Of a DNA stretch of 64,000 bases, positions 1 to 29,767 are shown in pieces. Position 1 is the stretch's first letter. Each line of letters begins with the position of its first letter. Under the pieces are notes generated by a model, which saw only the letters and a list, made by a program, of their open reading frames with translations, ran no database searches and was not told the DNA's origin. Origin of the DNA: Podocnemis expansa (lineage: Eukaryota; Chordata; Testudines; Podocnemididae); the NCBI GenBank assembly GCA_007922195.1, contig ML681971.1, forward strand, positions 2,555,259-2,619,258. The letters are read 5' to 3'. Made by a program: the position numbers and the translations under genes.

Positions 1-766
1 CATGAACAGCTAAATCCCAAACTACCTGAGATGTGAGATTTCATTTGCTCCCCCCCGCCCCCAGCCTCTCTTGTGTGTTCTTTTCTTTCCCCACCTTATT
101 TTTTCTTTTCCCACCTTTTTCTAGCTTCTAATAAGAGTCTGGCTTAGCCAGCCAAGACTGCATATTTTGCAACACTGCTGTAAATCTGTGACTGGAAAGA
201 GGCAGGTAAAAGCAATGCTTTACATAGCCTGATCCTGGTCCAAGTCTGCCAACTCTCAGAGTAGCTAATAAGACTGTGTGCCATGCCTTCCAGCAATGAG
301 GCTGTAAGCGGAAGTCAAAAACAGAGGCAGCAGCTATGTTTAATACCTTTTGCTGTTCTTTTTTTTCTCCTTGTATGCACTTGTCTTGTTTTGCCTTCTA
401 GGTAACAGAATCAGAATTTAATGGCTGTTTCAGCCCTTCTCAAGTAACTCCTCTTTCCCCCCAAAAAGGAGCATTATTACTATTCTTAATGCCATCTAAA
501 GAGATGGTCAAAGAAGGGAGAGATTTCTTTTAAAGACTTAATTCAGCTAAAGAGAAAGGAAATGAGATTTTTTTCAATTGAAAGTCATACTCAATACTTT
601 TCATTGCAAACGCTTTAACTGTTTTTTCCTTCTTTTTTTTGTATATGTACTGAAAGGTTACAGAGGATTTTTAATTGGATGTTTGCTGTGGTACTAAACA
701 GGCTGAGGTCTCTGCAAATGAAACCCCAAACCTTATTTAAAATTGCATAATATTGCACATTTAGCA

Positions 767-945
767 TATGTCTACATTACAGTTAAATACCTGGAGCAGG
801 TTCCCATATCAGCTGGCAGGGGCTCATGGGTCCTAGGCTGCAAGGCTGTAAAATTGCAGTGTGAACATTCGGACTTTGTGGGTGCTTAAGCTCTGGGTTC
901 CTGCAAGTGTGAGGAGGGTATTTAATTGCAGCATAGACATGTCCA
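767..945. repeat. Short MITE with degenerate TATGTCTACA-type termini
   Basis: The left end tatgtctacattacag and the right end ctgcagcatagacatg region are imperfect inverted copies, related to the ends of the 6.7 kb and 60.8 kb elements. The target duplication is not clear. Confidence 0.45.
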
Positions 946-1065
946 GATAGTCATGTTAACACTCTTGGTTCTTTGGTCCCCCTTATTCCATCTATGTTAA
1001 TGCAGCAGAGCACACTATTCGTTTATACACTCGCAAGGGCAGCTGCATCAATAAAATGCTAGCAT

Positions 1066-1413
1066 CAGGAGTGTTGCTGCCCCAGGGAAAGACCGAAGAG
1101 ATGGTCCTAGGCCCCGCCACCATGGCCCCAATTCTCTGCCTGGGTCCGATCCAGCCTCGGGCTCCTGCCGCTGCCAGCCTGGCTCCCAGTCTCTGGCTGG
1201 GGCTGGGGCTGGGGCCGGGAGAGGTGGGCGCCACCGCAGGTGACCTGACCTGGGATAGGGCCGGGAGAGGCAGGCGCCACTGCTGGCGGCCAGGCCCCGG
1301 ATCTCTGGCTGGGTCCGGGGACAGGAGAGAGAGGGGCTGCCCCAGACATTTGGGGCACTGGCACTGGGACTTGGGGCACATGCCCTGTGTGCCAGGTGCT
1401 AGCGATGCCCCTG
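1066..1413. mobile_element. hAT-type MITE, family A (348 bp)
   Basis: It starts CAGGAGTGTTGCTGCCCC and ends GCGATGCCCCTG, inverted termini of a hAT element. It is bracketed by a perfect 8-bp duplication GCTAGCAT (1058-1065 and 1414-1421). The interior is GC-rich with short repeated ctggctggg motifs. No transposase is encoded. The same family occurs at 15453 and 52037. Confidence 0.85.
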
Positions 1414-3867
1414 GCTAGCATGGGACCCCTTATAAATCAGTCACTATTGAGTCACTAACTAAAAGATGTATTCTGCTTGCAGTGTTCAGAGTGAAGTTTG
1501 AAGTTAGCCAAGAGGGAACAGTGGAAGCCTCCTGTGCCCTGTCTAGACTAGAGTTCTCTGTCATGCTATCAAGATTGACATTTTACTCAAATTAACCAAC
1601 AGAATTGAATGCAAATGTAGACACCTTCCCAAATGTTTGTGGTTTACTCTAGGCAAAGCCAGAGAATAAACTTCATTTCCTGTTTAAAAAATGTGGCATG
1701 TTTATATTTGCCATTGCAGTTGTAGTAATTGGCGTAGCGAGAGTGTCTCATGCCTGAAGGACAAGCCCACATTTGTGTTTCCCTGGATACCCCAAGCCTT
1801 ACAGCCCCCCACCTCCACCCCACTTGCCCTTCCTCCTGCAGCTGGCACCTGAGAGCTTTCCCCCCATCGTGACACCATGGTATAGTAATTAACATCAGTA
1901 AACTGGAAATAGGTGAGTTTGGGTTACAAAGCAACCAAGAACTCTAGTCTAGACAGGGTCCAACAGGTCATGTCTGTACGAGGGCTTTCCAGAGAATATT
2001 TCCATTTTTGAAAGAAGTCTTCTCATCATTATGAGATGACAGGTACTGTTTATCTCTCTGCTGGATAACAAACCACACACTGACACCCAGGGGATGCTTC
2101 TGGTTTGGAGATTTGACAAATATAGGGAAGAATTTCTAGTCTTATGGAAGTAATTATAACCCTTGAGATGTAACTTCCATCTTCAGGAAGACAATACAGG
2201 GGGAATGGTCTAGGGCTCAAATCCTGGCGCAGCATACATGCCAAGCAGCTAGGTTCAGTGGTGGGAAATCCTCAGGGACTGAGGGCAGATATGGAGAGTC
2301 AGTGCTGGAAGCACCAGGGAGACATGGGTCCTGTGTACTGCAGAGCAGCCAAAATCTTTTCCTTGCCTTCATGGCCCTGCTCAGTAGTGATGCAGAAGGT
2401 TCTCCCACAGGAGGCCTGGAGCACAGGTCACACTGGAGTGGCTGGTGGGTGTGGGTGCACTTACTGTGCTTTTGGGGCTTAGCAACTAATAAAAGAACTC
2501 TGTGGAAATTTGAAATTGGACTCCATCCCTTTGCTGGCATTCCCTCCTAAGATGTCATTTCATGCTACTCACGTAGGTGATGAGAACTGAGCTGCTGGGG
2601 TTAGTTTTGTGAGATGTACATTTTAGTGGGAAAACACAGCATTTCAAGGACCTGATGGGGTCCCAATTTGATGTTCTCATTCCCTGCCTCTAAAAATGTA
2701 AAAATTCCTTTCCCAATACCTCTCTGGCAGAGAGAAAATATTGGCTGCTGCCTACAAGGGAGACTGTAACATCTTAAAATCAGTATTAGAATTGCCTGCT
2801 TCATGATGCTTTCAGTTTGTGTATCTGAACTTCTAGGGTGGTGGCCTGACTGTGAGTGTTACAGTCAGTAACACAACAAGGTTATATTTAGACCAGGCAG
2901 CCTTAAAACTGCTTCTGTTAAGAATACTGTAGCCCTTGCATCCAGTTCCTGACCCTTTCCTGATCACTGAAAAGCAACAGCTAAATGTTTAGAGGGTAGA
3001 TTCTTATTTGGGGCCAGCCATCCTTGATGAGAACCTTTCACTCATTTGGGTCTGGGAAAGAATAGTTGTCTAGGAGACAAATGTTTAAAGAAAAAACATT
3101 TCAGTGTTGGGACCTACCACCCTATAAAGTGTCCCATTAGTCTAACAGACTTATGCACTCCCAGAGGTAGCTACTACATCTTGCATAACATCACATGAGC
3201 CTGCAAAATATAATGAAGCCTCAGGAGAATGCTAGTTGTTTAACATTTGTGGGTAATGGTTATCCAGTACTGCGTAATTCCTTTTCTCTCTTTTACGTCG
3301 TCAGCATGTCTTCTTTTAATGTGCCATGTGCTAGAAAGCTGCAAACTTTTATTGTCCTCCCACTGACTCTGCTCAGGAGGAAGTGTAAGATGTTATAGTA
3401 ACAAGAGTTTGGAAATGTTCCCTATTGGAGGAGATTTGCATATGCCTGAGTCCTGGCTCTTTGGTAGCCTGAGCACTTTGCAGAAAATAAACTGTAAATG
3501 CGTATGTTACACTAGTAAACTTTGGAGCCCCCAGGGAATTTGAATTCCGTACAGCAACAAACAGGCCTCTGTGTATCTCTTGGGTGATCAATATGTTTTG
3601 TTTGGCTTGAAGTGCACAGCTTCATGTCTCTTCCTCCCTAAAAACTTCTGACTTCTGTTGGAGGGCTTGTTTCAATAACCACCTCATAGGCTGGGCCTTT
3701 GTAATAAGATTCTTCAGGCATGGCTTGTGCTTTTGATCTGTTTCTCTTCCAGGCTAGTAACATGTGGGCTGGTGCTCAAAGCTGACAGCTTTTGGGTCAT
3801 ATCTTCACTGTGAACTCTGCAGGCACATTGATTTTACTCTCTGTTCTGTGTGTGGTTTTATGTGTAG

Positions 3868-19706
<15,839 letters not shown>

Positions 19707-22700
19707 AAGAACAGCACTGGGCAGGCTGGGCCACTGGGAGCAGAGTCCTCACAGCCACCCCCCGACTCAAGCAGTGGGGGAGGGCAGCCGTCCCCAGCAT
19801 GGCCTGCAGCGACTGCACTGTACCAGGAGCTAAGGCAGAGTGCAGCTGGACACCTGGTCTCAGGCTCATCCACGGCCCCTCGAAGACGTTCTGGTGAGCT
19901 CCCCACTGGAGCCTCTGTGCACTCTGGGAGGGAACAGAGGGGCCTGCCTTGTCCTTCCTCGAGGGAGGAGCTGCTGAAGCATTGCGCACACAGCTCAGGT
20001 GCTGAGTCAGCAGGTTTGCTTAGCACAGGCCAACTATAATGAGGGGGCAACTTTTAAAGCAGCAGCTTGGCCCAGATTTTGAGTTAGAGCCCAGCAAGGA
20101 TCGTGCCCTTCTAGAAGCTGAGCCTTTTAGATGGCTCAGAGGAAGCTCTCCCAGCTCCTTCCAGTAAGGTTGGTGAAAGAACTGGAGGAGCAGGAGAAGC
20201 TAGAACAAACAGGTCCCGTGAGTGGCAGCCAGGTCGCTCCATGGAGTAAACAGTCCTGAATGGGGACTTGGAGGAGGGCAGCAGCTCAGGCTGTGTTCAC
20301 TGAAGATAATGGCTCAGGCTGCTCTGTGTAGCTCAGGAGACGCCTGTCTGATGACTCCCAGCACTTGTTGGGCTTGGCCAAGGACCAAGGAAAAGCATTG
20401 CCAGCCCCCTTCCCTTGAGCAGTTAGCTGCAAGGCAGCCTGCCCACTCTGCTGCCCTGTACATGAGGCTGTCAGTCCTGCAGGGTAGAGGGGACAGGAAT
20501 GGGAAGCAGCAGAGTTCTCTTATTGATTCACCCTTCACCCACTAGCACATGGCAGGAGAAAGGACTTTCATTTAATGTAAAACTCAAGCGTCACTTGGTG
20601 GAGTTTCACTCCAGAACCCTCTGGCTGACAGAGCAGTTACAGCAGGCAAGGGGGCTTTGGTACCCCCACCACACTGCCTCCTTTTGGTGGGCATTTTAAG
20701 GTAGGGTGGAGCGATTTGCCTTCAACATCTGCTCCCCAATAAGTTACTAGCACTCTTACTGGCAACTTGCTCCATTTGTTCTGATGGTGATGGGCTATGC
20801 CAGTTAGAGCAAATCCCTCTGGCCCCATCCAGTCACTATTTGTCTTTAAATTCATGCTACCTCCCTGCCAAGAGGAGAAAGTGGGGAAAGGAGCTAAGCA
20901 GCCCAGCTGCCATCTAACTAGGGCAGCCTTGTCACAGAGACATGGTGTAACTCACATTAGATAAGGAAAGACACCCTCCCTGCTGTTCTTTCCCTGCTAC
21001 CAGTCACTAAATGCGAAGAGACATGGTGATAGAGCCAAACAGAGTCTGAAACAGCTGCTGCTTCTATTTCTGCCATTTCCAACAGCCATTAATGTCTTTT
21101 GGGAACTTACTCCAGTGGACAGTTCTTTTCCTGCACAATAGATTCATGGCCTCAGGAAAGCTTGGTGGTGGTGGACAGAAAGGATGTGTACACATAGTGA
21201 ATTAGCCACTCTCCTGATCCCCCATAAACTGAATTCTACTGACACTAGCTGGTCTAATTTTAATAGAGCCATGGGGGTAGCACAACCTACATAGTGGGAA
21301 TCAGACTTGATTGAAGCCCACAAGGGAGAACTGGCACCTGCTTTGTACCTTCAGTACATTCACCCCCATAAGTGCTGGGTGGTGAAAGAGCATTACCACT
21401 AAAGAAAAGGCTGTAACCAAGAGCTGTGCACTTGGACGGTCTCATTCTCCAGCAGTGATGGGGGATAGGGAGAGGAGAAAACCCTAGGACAGACTTATCA
21501 AATACGGCCCTTTGCGGTGATCACCAGTGCCTAAGGAAAGAGCATTGGCGGCCTGAACCATGGCTGTTGCTTGGACAACATGACTCAGAAAGATTTATTC
21601 TGCAGGAAACATAGCAGGATTTTCCACACCCTCAAGGCCTCAGAAGGGGCAGAGCAGGATCTAGGCCTTGTATTTCAGAACTTACTGCTAGTCATACCAA
21701 GTAGTAAGTCATTTAAAATTTTGTATTGCCAAGAGACTCATGGCTTTTGACCAATTTAGGTACTTCCAGCTTTACCCCAGCATGGCAGGAGAAACTTCCT
21801 CAGCAGCTGCAGTCAGGCATGGCACCTCCCAGCTGAACGGGGCAGGGAATGGTAATGGCCATCTGAGAGCCATACAAGTTAAGCCAATTCCTCTGCCCCT
21901 TACATGGTACTGGTTTGTATCGCCTGCCTTGGCCTCAATTAATAGCCCCTTCCCACCACAAAACAGAACCACCACCAGCTGTGTAAAACTGTGCCGGCTG
22001 TTGTTGGTGTAACCCTTGTCCTCTCCCCATAGCACCCACAGTGTGTTTCACAGGTTTTCTGCACTTAAACCGCCCACTCCTGCCAGCTTATCAGGTGCCC
22101 AGATCTCCAAGAGCCAGGCTGCTGCCGTTAGCATCTGATTTTAGTTATGTGGTGTTACAGCTGTAGTATGGGGCTAACGACCTTCCAGTTGCATCAGTGT
22201 CATTTTGCAAAATCATGTGATTAATAAGCCTGTACAAGAGCACACTGCTACCATTAGCTTTGCTGCTGAGTGCCTTTTGCAATGAGGGCAAAGTTCTGAT
22301 AATGTTAACAGCCCTCTGTTGTGCATGGAAACTAATGCAGCTTGCAGGTTATTAAAGGGCAGTCAGCAAACAATTTTAATGTAGTTCAGAGATGTAACTG
22401 ATAAATGGCTGATGAAATCTTGATCTATTACAAGCACTAAATGAACAGTGACATGTCACCATTTTGTTTGTAAGGAAAGCACCCAGTTTCAAACAGGTTT
22501 GACTTCCCCAAAACCCACCAAATGGGTCTTGCAGTCATTTTCTATTCTGGTAGCTCCTAGAGGCATCAACTTGGCCCAAGACCCACTGGACTTGGTGCTG
22601 TACAAAAGAAGAGTTCCTTCGCTAGAGAGCTCACAAGTGACATAGACAAGCCAAACAGTAGGTGAAATGGGAAGCAACTTACTAGAATGACCAGAGTTGT

Positions 22701-23812
22701 GTTTTAAGTATCGTGTTAGTTGCCGTTTTATACTGAAATTGTCTGCCCAAATTTTACTGTCATTTCCATTGTGTGTATGGAACAGGGTTGATTTTAACTG
22801 GTAGAGCAAAACGGGGAGAAGCAGAGCTGTTCATTTCCAAGGTAACCACCACACACAGAGGAATGTTTGGTTTTTTTTTTTTTTTTAATAAAACAATTTG
22901 CTTCAGGGTCAGCATCCCCCATTCAAACCTCTCTGTGCAGTTCCTTCAGCATCAAGGTGTTGGATAGTTAGTATGGGCAGAGGCAGATGTCTTATGTGAA
23001 TGAGCAAAACAAAGTTGCCTTAAGCTCTTATGCTGACATACTGCTTTGCACCTTAAAATCCAGTCCCACCAAAGGAGGCAAACACTTGTTTGAACATGAA
23101 ACAGGCACCCAGAGCATAGAGGAGTGGCTGCTGATGCCCATGGGAGGGTGTTCTCTGGCCTGAAATAGCAGTTGCTAGGTTCATGTGATCTGTTTGGTTA
23201 ATCTTCCTCTCTACCTAATGAACCATGCTCATGGAAGCAGAGGGAGGAAAGGGCTAGGGAAAGGATAGTGCAGCAGCTGCTTCTTGCAGGCTAGCTCCGT
23301 AGCTTCCCAGACTAGAAGTATTATTACACACAGTGGGAATCACTAGTGGATGTGTGCTTTTTAGATTTTTTTTTTCTTTTTTTAAGATCTAGCTAGGAAA
23401 TACAGTTACTACACTTACTGATTCAGGTTGTCCCTGCTGCACTGACAGCTTCATGGTGGGCTGTGGCTCATGGTCTCCAGCACAGAGGAGACATTTGAAG
23501 AGAGACACCCTAATGCCCCCAGCCCCAGAAAGCTGTTGCCTTTTTTCTAAGCTCCTAGCTACTGTGATGCTTTTAGAGTGGGGAGTTCATGTATGGAGTG
23601 CCTAGATGTGCTGTGTTGAGGTGTTTTAAATAACCCCTAGGGAGAGGTCAGCACAGAGGATCAAACAGCATCTACCTCCTGTGAACAAAGACCATAGGAC
23701 CTTGTTACTCTCTAGACTTGGGCCAGAGGAAGAAGGAACCTCACTTTGGTTGCTTGTTAAAATGTGTAAATAGATTATAGATGAAGATAATAAATGAAAT
23801 TGAAGCTCAGCA
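19707..23812 (+). other. BBS4: BBS4 3' UTR (probable extent)
   Basis: No coding exon is visible after the BBS4 stop. AATAAA at 23789-23794, followed by a GT-rich stretch (atgtgttttttgtcttt), is the best poly(A) signal; another AATAAA near 22886 follows a T-run. The ORFs here are short and lack family resemblance. Few recognisable repeats occur, which suits a transcribed UTR. The extent is inferred; a shorter isoform cannot be excluded. Confidence 0.5.
23789..23794 (+). terminator. BBS4: Candidate BBS4 polyadenylation signal AATAAA
   Basis: AATAAA is followed about 25 bp later by a T/GT-rich element, the usual layout of a vertebrate cleavage site. Cleavage would fall near 23810. Confidence 0.5.
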
Positions 23813-24410
23813 TGTGTTTTTTGTCTTTGAGCACTGCAATGGTGCTGTTTGCATTCAGGGCATTCCCAGCAGTCACCTCCCTCTACTCTCCCAACTTCAG
23901 CTGGCTGCTGGCATGTGAGGCTAAACTAGTTTTCATTTGGTAACAAGAGAAAGGTAAGTGTGGGCTTGCTCAGTAGAATTTATGCTCTGATGATTTTTGT
24001 CTCTATTTCCCTTGCTGCCCCCAGACACACTGCTGGCCTGCAACTTAACACTTAAGTGAAGTTTTCCTTCTCTTTCCATCACTAGGTATTTAGGAGGAAA
24101 ACGCTAGCAGGTCAGAAAGAGCTGCGAGTTTGATTTCTGGGGATACAGATGCCCTGCTTCTTTTGAGCACATCCACACCCCCGACTAGCTTATGTGTCCC
24201 ATCTAGTTCAGAGCAGGCAGAAGCCATCTGTGACAAGCCATCTCACCAGAGAAGGTGAGGGAAAAGGCCAGGCAGCATAGGCTGTACCTGTCATTGCAGC
24301 TGGGAGTAACCTAGACCTAAGTCAGGCACTTGCTGTACCAAGCTGGGAAGGTGGATTTTCACTCAGCAGAGCCCTTCTACCAAGACAGACATTTGTAAGC
24401 TGAATGCAAA
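23813..24410. other. Gap between convergent BBS4 and ADPGK 3' ends
   Basis: No feature is seen. Its size depends on which poly(A) sites are used. Confidence 0.4.
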
Positions 24411-25559
24411 AAAAAAACTTTACTAAAAATCTTTTGACAAACTAACGCACTACAAGACTCAAAGCACAGCATATAAAAAGTATTTCATGTCCCAAAATGT
24501 TTACATTAGAAAAGACACACACATTAATTTTACCTTAAGAAAGGCTCACCCATCTCTCTCAAGTCAAAATGCAAAGAAACAAATTCCTGTGGCAGTGCTT
24601 CATGGATACAGTAGAGGTGGAAAAAAGCTAAGGGTCAGACCGTAGTTTTTTGTCTGCCAGCAGATTTCCTGAGAATTTCTTAAGGAGGCTTTTTGGCCTT
24701 TGTACTTTAACAAGACCGTTCATCCCAGGTGCCAGGACTTATGTTCTTCAGCTGCCATGAGCCACTAGTGAAGAGGAATGACACTAGATTTAGCTTTAAA
24801 AAAACCAAAACCAACAGTAGTATCACCTATGCCTTTCCTACTGCCTGCCTGGAGACAGTAGCTGCTGTGTACACCATGGCCAACCTGCATTTGTTCCCTC
24901 TGCCCATGGAAACCCAACACTTCCAATGACCAGAAATGTGAACATCCCACAGTAAGAGCAGGGGCCAAAATTCCCTGAGATTTCAATCTGGTCAAGGCTT
25001 ATAATATCCTATGAGATATTGCACAAGAAATTTCACCATCTGTTACAGCAGAAAATTTCCTTAACCTGTTATCTCCAGTCAGAGTAGGAAAGTCAAATAG
25101 GGACAGCACAGAGCTTGAGGCACCAAAGTTTGGCTGAAAGAAAAGTTTAAATGAATGATTTAGGATTCCAGGAACTGGGCTGGAGCTGGCTCATCAGGCC
25201 CCCCAGGTTAAAACATTTCACGAAGCCGCATTTCCTAAACTGTTTTGTGTGGAACACAGGTGTTGGATACAGTGTTTCAATGCTAGCAATCTTTTCCTTT
25301 CTAAAATATTAAATATGAGATTGTGTGCTTCAAAACTACTACAGTATTTGTATAGTAGATGATTTTCCTTATTCTTCCCTTTTTTTTTTGTGTTCTTTGT
25401 AAAATAAACAATAATCCTCAAAAAAAAACCCTAATTCTCTTAAATCAACATTTGAGCAACATGGAAGTTTTTCAGTATGAAACAGCCCTCCCCCACATGT
25501 ATGTGTTCGTCAATATATTCCAAGCACAAAAGTGTTCCATGGCCAAATTCGTTTAGGAA

Positions 25560-25721
25560 ATGCTGCTATGAGGGAAACCCTTTAGGCCAGGACCCAATAG
25601 GAAGGAGGGGCTCTGGGCTTCAGCCACAGGCAAGTGGCACCTCAAGGCTTCTACCCTTGAGGTGCTAGGGCTCAGGGCCCTCCAGGGGTTGCTGACCCCC
25701 CTACTGAGAACCACTGTTCTA
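25560..25721. repeat. 3' part of a hAT-like element (left end not found)
   Basis: The stretch ends actgagaaccactg, the usual right terminus of hAT families in this window. The expected opposite end and 8-bp duplication could not be found, so the copy is truncated. Confidence 0.4.
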
Positions 25722-28700
25722 GGTGACTGATGGCCCTCAGTCAAATAGATACAGCCCATGAGCCTCACACAGCACTCAGGAAATAGCCTTTATGCTGCAG
25801 CTCACTAGGTATGTTTCACACTTTTGTTTGGTTACATTCTAATTTAAGAGTATCTGCCCCTCCCCCCCATTATAAAAACAATGGAGAGAGCATCAGCCCT
25901 ACATTTATATTTAGGGTTGGAAGAATTAGATTATTGGTAAATGTCAGTAAATATTGATTTCACAGTACAGTGCCAAACAGATTGAAAAATATTTCCACCA
26001 ATGATAAACTATAGATAGCCCAGGAAAGACAAACGCTTGAGAGCTATTTGGAGTTCCAGCTTAATGTGTAAAAACGTATTATAATGCTCACATTAGTACT
26101 GTTCAGGTAGTCTTTTTGAATCTCAATATTAAATTACTATTGTTGGACCCCTTCCCCCAATAATTTCTCACAACTGAAAATTTGATTAAAAGTCAACCAT
26201 TTAAAACAAAATCAAATTCTGCCAAAGCTGTGCAAGCAGATATTCTATGAAAAATGAGCATGAGACAGCAGGAAGAAGTGACACCAACACTGGAACGGGG
26301 CTTGTCTCATCTGTTCAGTAATCGCTTGATGGTAGTCTTGGATGGCCCCTGCTTTAGCTAGCTGGTGGAAGACAAAGGCTTGCAAACAGCAAGTCTCACC
26401 TGTGCAAAGGAAAATAAAGGCAGCAGAGTTGCTCTGAGAAGCACCAGTTCCTCTGTCTTGCTCAGTCACTCTCTAATGGCTTGGTTCATGCAGACTGACT
26501 GCATGGCTGCATTTGTGCTTTTCAGTAGTACTAACAGCACTGCATTATATTACCTACTGAGGAAATACCTATATTTTAAAAACAGAAGCACCATCACACC
26601 AGCACCCTCCTCCATGAGCTTGGGTTTGTGCCGGAAGTATCTGACAGCACCACTTCAAAAATATCTGCTCTGTATCCATGTAGAGAACCTCTGCCAGGTA
26701 TCTCAAGCGTAACGCAAAGAACCAGCGAGATAGCTACAGATGCAAGTGTTCCCCAACTAAGCAACAAGCTCCAAGAAAAATTAACTGGTACCAATTACTA
26801 ATGGAGCCAGAATGGGTTATGTTACACTTTTGCCATTCTCTCAAGAGTCTGTTCTCATTACTCACTTACCCCATGTATCAGAAAACGATTGGAAAACTGC
26901 CTGTGGCACATAACTCAGTTGTTTCTGAAAGTTCAACACATAATTACCACCTGTAAATCAGCAAAGCACAACCATTACTGATGGATTTCAGTCTAACACA
27001 GAACATGTCTTTTATTTCTCTTAACGAGCCCTTGTATTTCAGCCCTGCATATGCCAGAAGCAGCAACTATACCTCAAGCAAACTTTCTCAGAGAGAGAAA
27101 AACACACCTGCAGCAAATGACTTCACATAAAATGTTACAAAAAGCCACAGGTATCTGCAGATACACAGATCTGGCACCTGTGCCACTGCTGCTGAGGAGC
27201 AGAATGAGATTCTAAAGTGAAACCAACGGACTAGTTTCCATCAGTTGTTTCAGTCTCTGCTGCGTGATCCTAAAACTAGAGTAAATAGTACGACAAGTTC
27301 AGCACCTGCTTTCCCCCATCTCCTTTCAAAAGAATAACCTAGCAAGGTAAGAGCAGAGCAGCAGCTTCCCCACCTCACGCAGGGAAAGACCAGAGTCTCA
27401 GGAAGTGTGCAGTTTAGTGACACTGCTGGGTATCACTCTGTGGCAAGAAAACAGCCCTTAAAAAGGCTGCCCTAGAATTTAAACAGGCCATGACAGGGCA
27501 GGGATCATAGCTGTGTGGCTGCATGGCAGTTTCCAGGTCAACGGTCCTGCTCTGATTCACAAGTCCAAAGTTAGACTGCATTTTATACAATGTAAAGCAA
27601 GGTTGAAGGGTGGATTGTTTTGATCAGATTTAGGAAAGGATCAGAGTAACGTGTGCAGCTGCATAGCTATTCAAGTACCATGCTGGATCCTGACAGAAAT
27701 GAACACATCACAAATGCAGCTGCTGGCTTAATGCCACGCTGCTAAGCTCGATTAGTGTGTCTGCAGCAGTTGGAGGGTCTGATGTTACCTAGCATCCAGA
27801 ACAGCTGGGGAAGTCCTGTTCAGGCACATAATACTAATCAAGGGTTGGATCATCTACTTCTGTATATCACAGCCTGATTAAAGTACAGCAATGAAGAGAG
27901 AGAGAAGCAGGTGAGAACACAGGCAGTTTCAAATTATTTTAAAGCATTTCTGATTCACTAGTCATCCCTTTACGGAAGTGAATTTTTCACAGCTATTCAA
28001 CTAACAAGCCCATTCACCTGCCTGCAATACAGGGCTTACATCTTCTACAAAAATCAAGGCACAGTTTGAGAGTTTCTTAACGTTCAAAGAAAACCAGCTT
28101 AACTGTGATGATTCAAATTTGTTCTAGCTCCAAATTTCATAGCACTTTGGTGAGTGTACCTTAGAGCTGACAGCAACGGTGCTGTGGCTGGGATAATAGA
28201 AATACTGGTGCTAGGAGTAACTAGAACGATTTTTGCCATTTCGAATACTCATCAAAAGCAGCTGAAAATACCAGCCATGATGAGCTGCCGCTATTGCTAC
28301 TATAGATAGAAATGAGACCCCTACGGAGAGATTTCTCTTACATTTGTAGGGCACTGTTCTGGGGAAACTCACTTTGTTTATTCCATTGTTTGGCCTGGCA
28401 AAGAATGTATGAATCAGATGGAACTAGCACAGGGCGCAGAAGCAGGGAGTAAAGACCTACAGGCTGCCTTCCAGTTTCAGCTGGTTCTTGTATGGCCTCT
28501 TTCAACAGGTAGCCTGTGGCCATATCTATCAATCAATGTTATACTGGTTTAGGGTTATTCTCCCTAAGTGAATCTGGTGATTGTGAAAGTTACCAGTGAG
28601 ATTAATTTAAGATGCCTAACAAAGTAGCATATATTTCATCAGATGGTAGGAGCACCATCTGTTCCAGTGCAAGCTTCTCTCTCTCACAGCACATAGTAAA

Positions 28701-28942
28701 GTGGGAACATGGCCTACTTGCTCCAAGTCACCACAAAGCTCAAGAAGAAATATTAATGGATCAGAAAGAACCTTACAAAGAACCACAGGAGAAAGGTAGA
28801 ATTTATCTTAACAACTGACTGGGTGTCTTTCAGGAGTATCCTGATGGAATTACACCAACATAAAACTCATCTAAATGGGAAGAAAATCAGGTTCTGGGTT
28901 TTTAATGTGGGTAGTATTTTAAATGTCTGTTTTGATCTGTTG

Positions 28943-29323
28943 CAGTGGCTCTCAGCCTTTCCAGATTACTGTACCCCTTTCAGGAGTTGGATCTGTGTTG
29001 CATACCTCAAGCCAAAAAAAAACAAAACAAAAACCCAACCTATTTACAAAACCAGACAAAAATACAAAAGTATCACAGCACACTATTACTGAAAAATGGC
29101 CAACATTTTTTCATTTAATGATAAAACCTCAACCGGAATATAAATATTATAATTACATTCCCGTATATAAAGCAGAATAAACAAGCCATTTGTTTCTCTG
29201 TATGAAACTTTTTAGTTTGTACTGACTTTGCTAGTGCTTTATATATAACCTGTTGTAAAACTAGGCAAATATCTAGATGACTTGCTGTACCTATGGGCAC
29301 GCGTATCTGGTTGAGAACCGCTG
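28943..29323. mobile_element. hAT-type MITE (381 bp)
   Basis: It starts CAGTGGCTCTCAGCC and ends GGTTGAGAACCGCTG. The flanks ATCTGTTG and ATCTATGG match at 6 of 8. The interior is A-rich and non-coding. Confidence 0.75.
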
Positions 29324-29674
29324 ATCTATGGGATCTGCCTATTTAATAGTCAAAATAACTAATCTTAAAATATTTTCAAAAATGAGTTGTTAAACTTACA
29401 GCACCCCTTTAAAATTCAGAACTTAATTTACACTTTCTGAGGCAGATTCTGCCAGCTACTCACAGCATTTTGGGGTTTTACTAGCCAAAACGTATCCTTC
29501 AAATCCAAGGTCTTGACAGTGGTTTTTGGAAGAAACATATAAAATGTAACTGCAGGCACCTCTGTATCTGGGTCAACAATCCACATTGCCTTGCTTGCAT
29601 CCAAGGAACTGAGGCCAACCATAAGCAAAGGATAATTCTTAAATTGGCAGGATGTGTGATGTTTGGGGGTGCTA

Positions 29675-29767
29675 TGCATCTGACGAAGTGGGTTGGAGCC
29701 CATGAAAGCTTATGCCCGAAGAAATTTGTTAGCCTTTAAGGTGCCATAGGATACTTGTCATTTTTAC
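29675..29767 (+). mobile_element. Penelope-like 3' end fragment
   Basis: catctgacgaagtgggttgg, gaaagcttatgcccgaagaa and tttaaggtgccataggatac match the terminal region shared by the other copies. It is truncated at both sides. Confidence 0.6.

Larger units (their letters stand above)
1..3867 (+). other. BBS4 intron (partial) left of first exon
   Basis: No BBS4 exon was found here. It holds a hAT MITE at 1066-1413, a short element with TATGTCTACA-type ends at about 767-945, and otherwise unrecognised sequence. The GC-rich ORFs near 1.0-1.4 kb belong to the MITE. Confidence 0.6.
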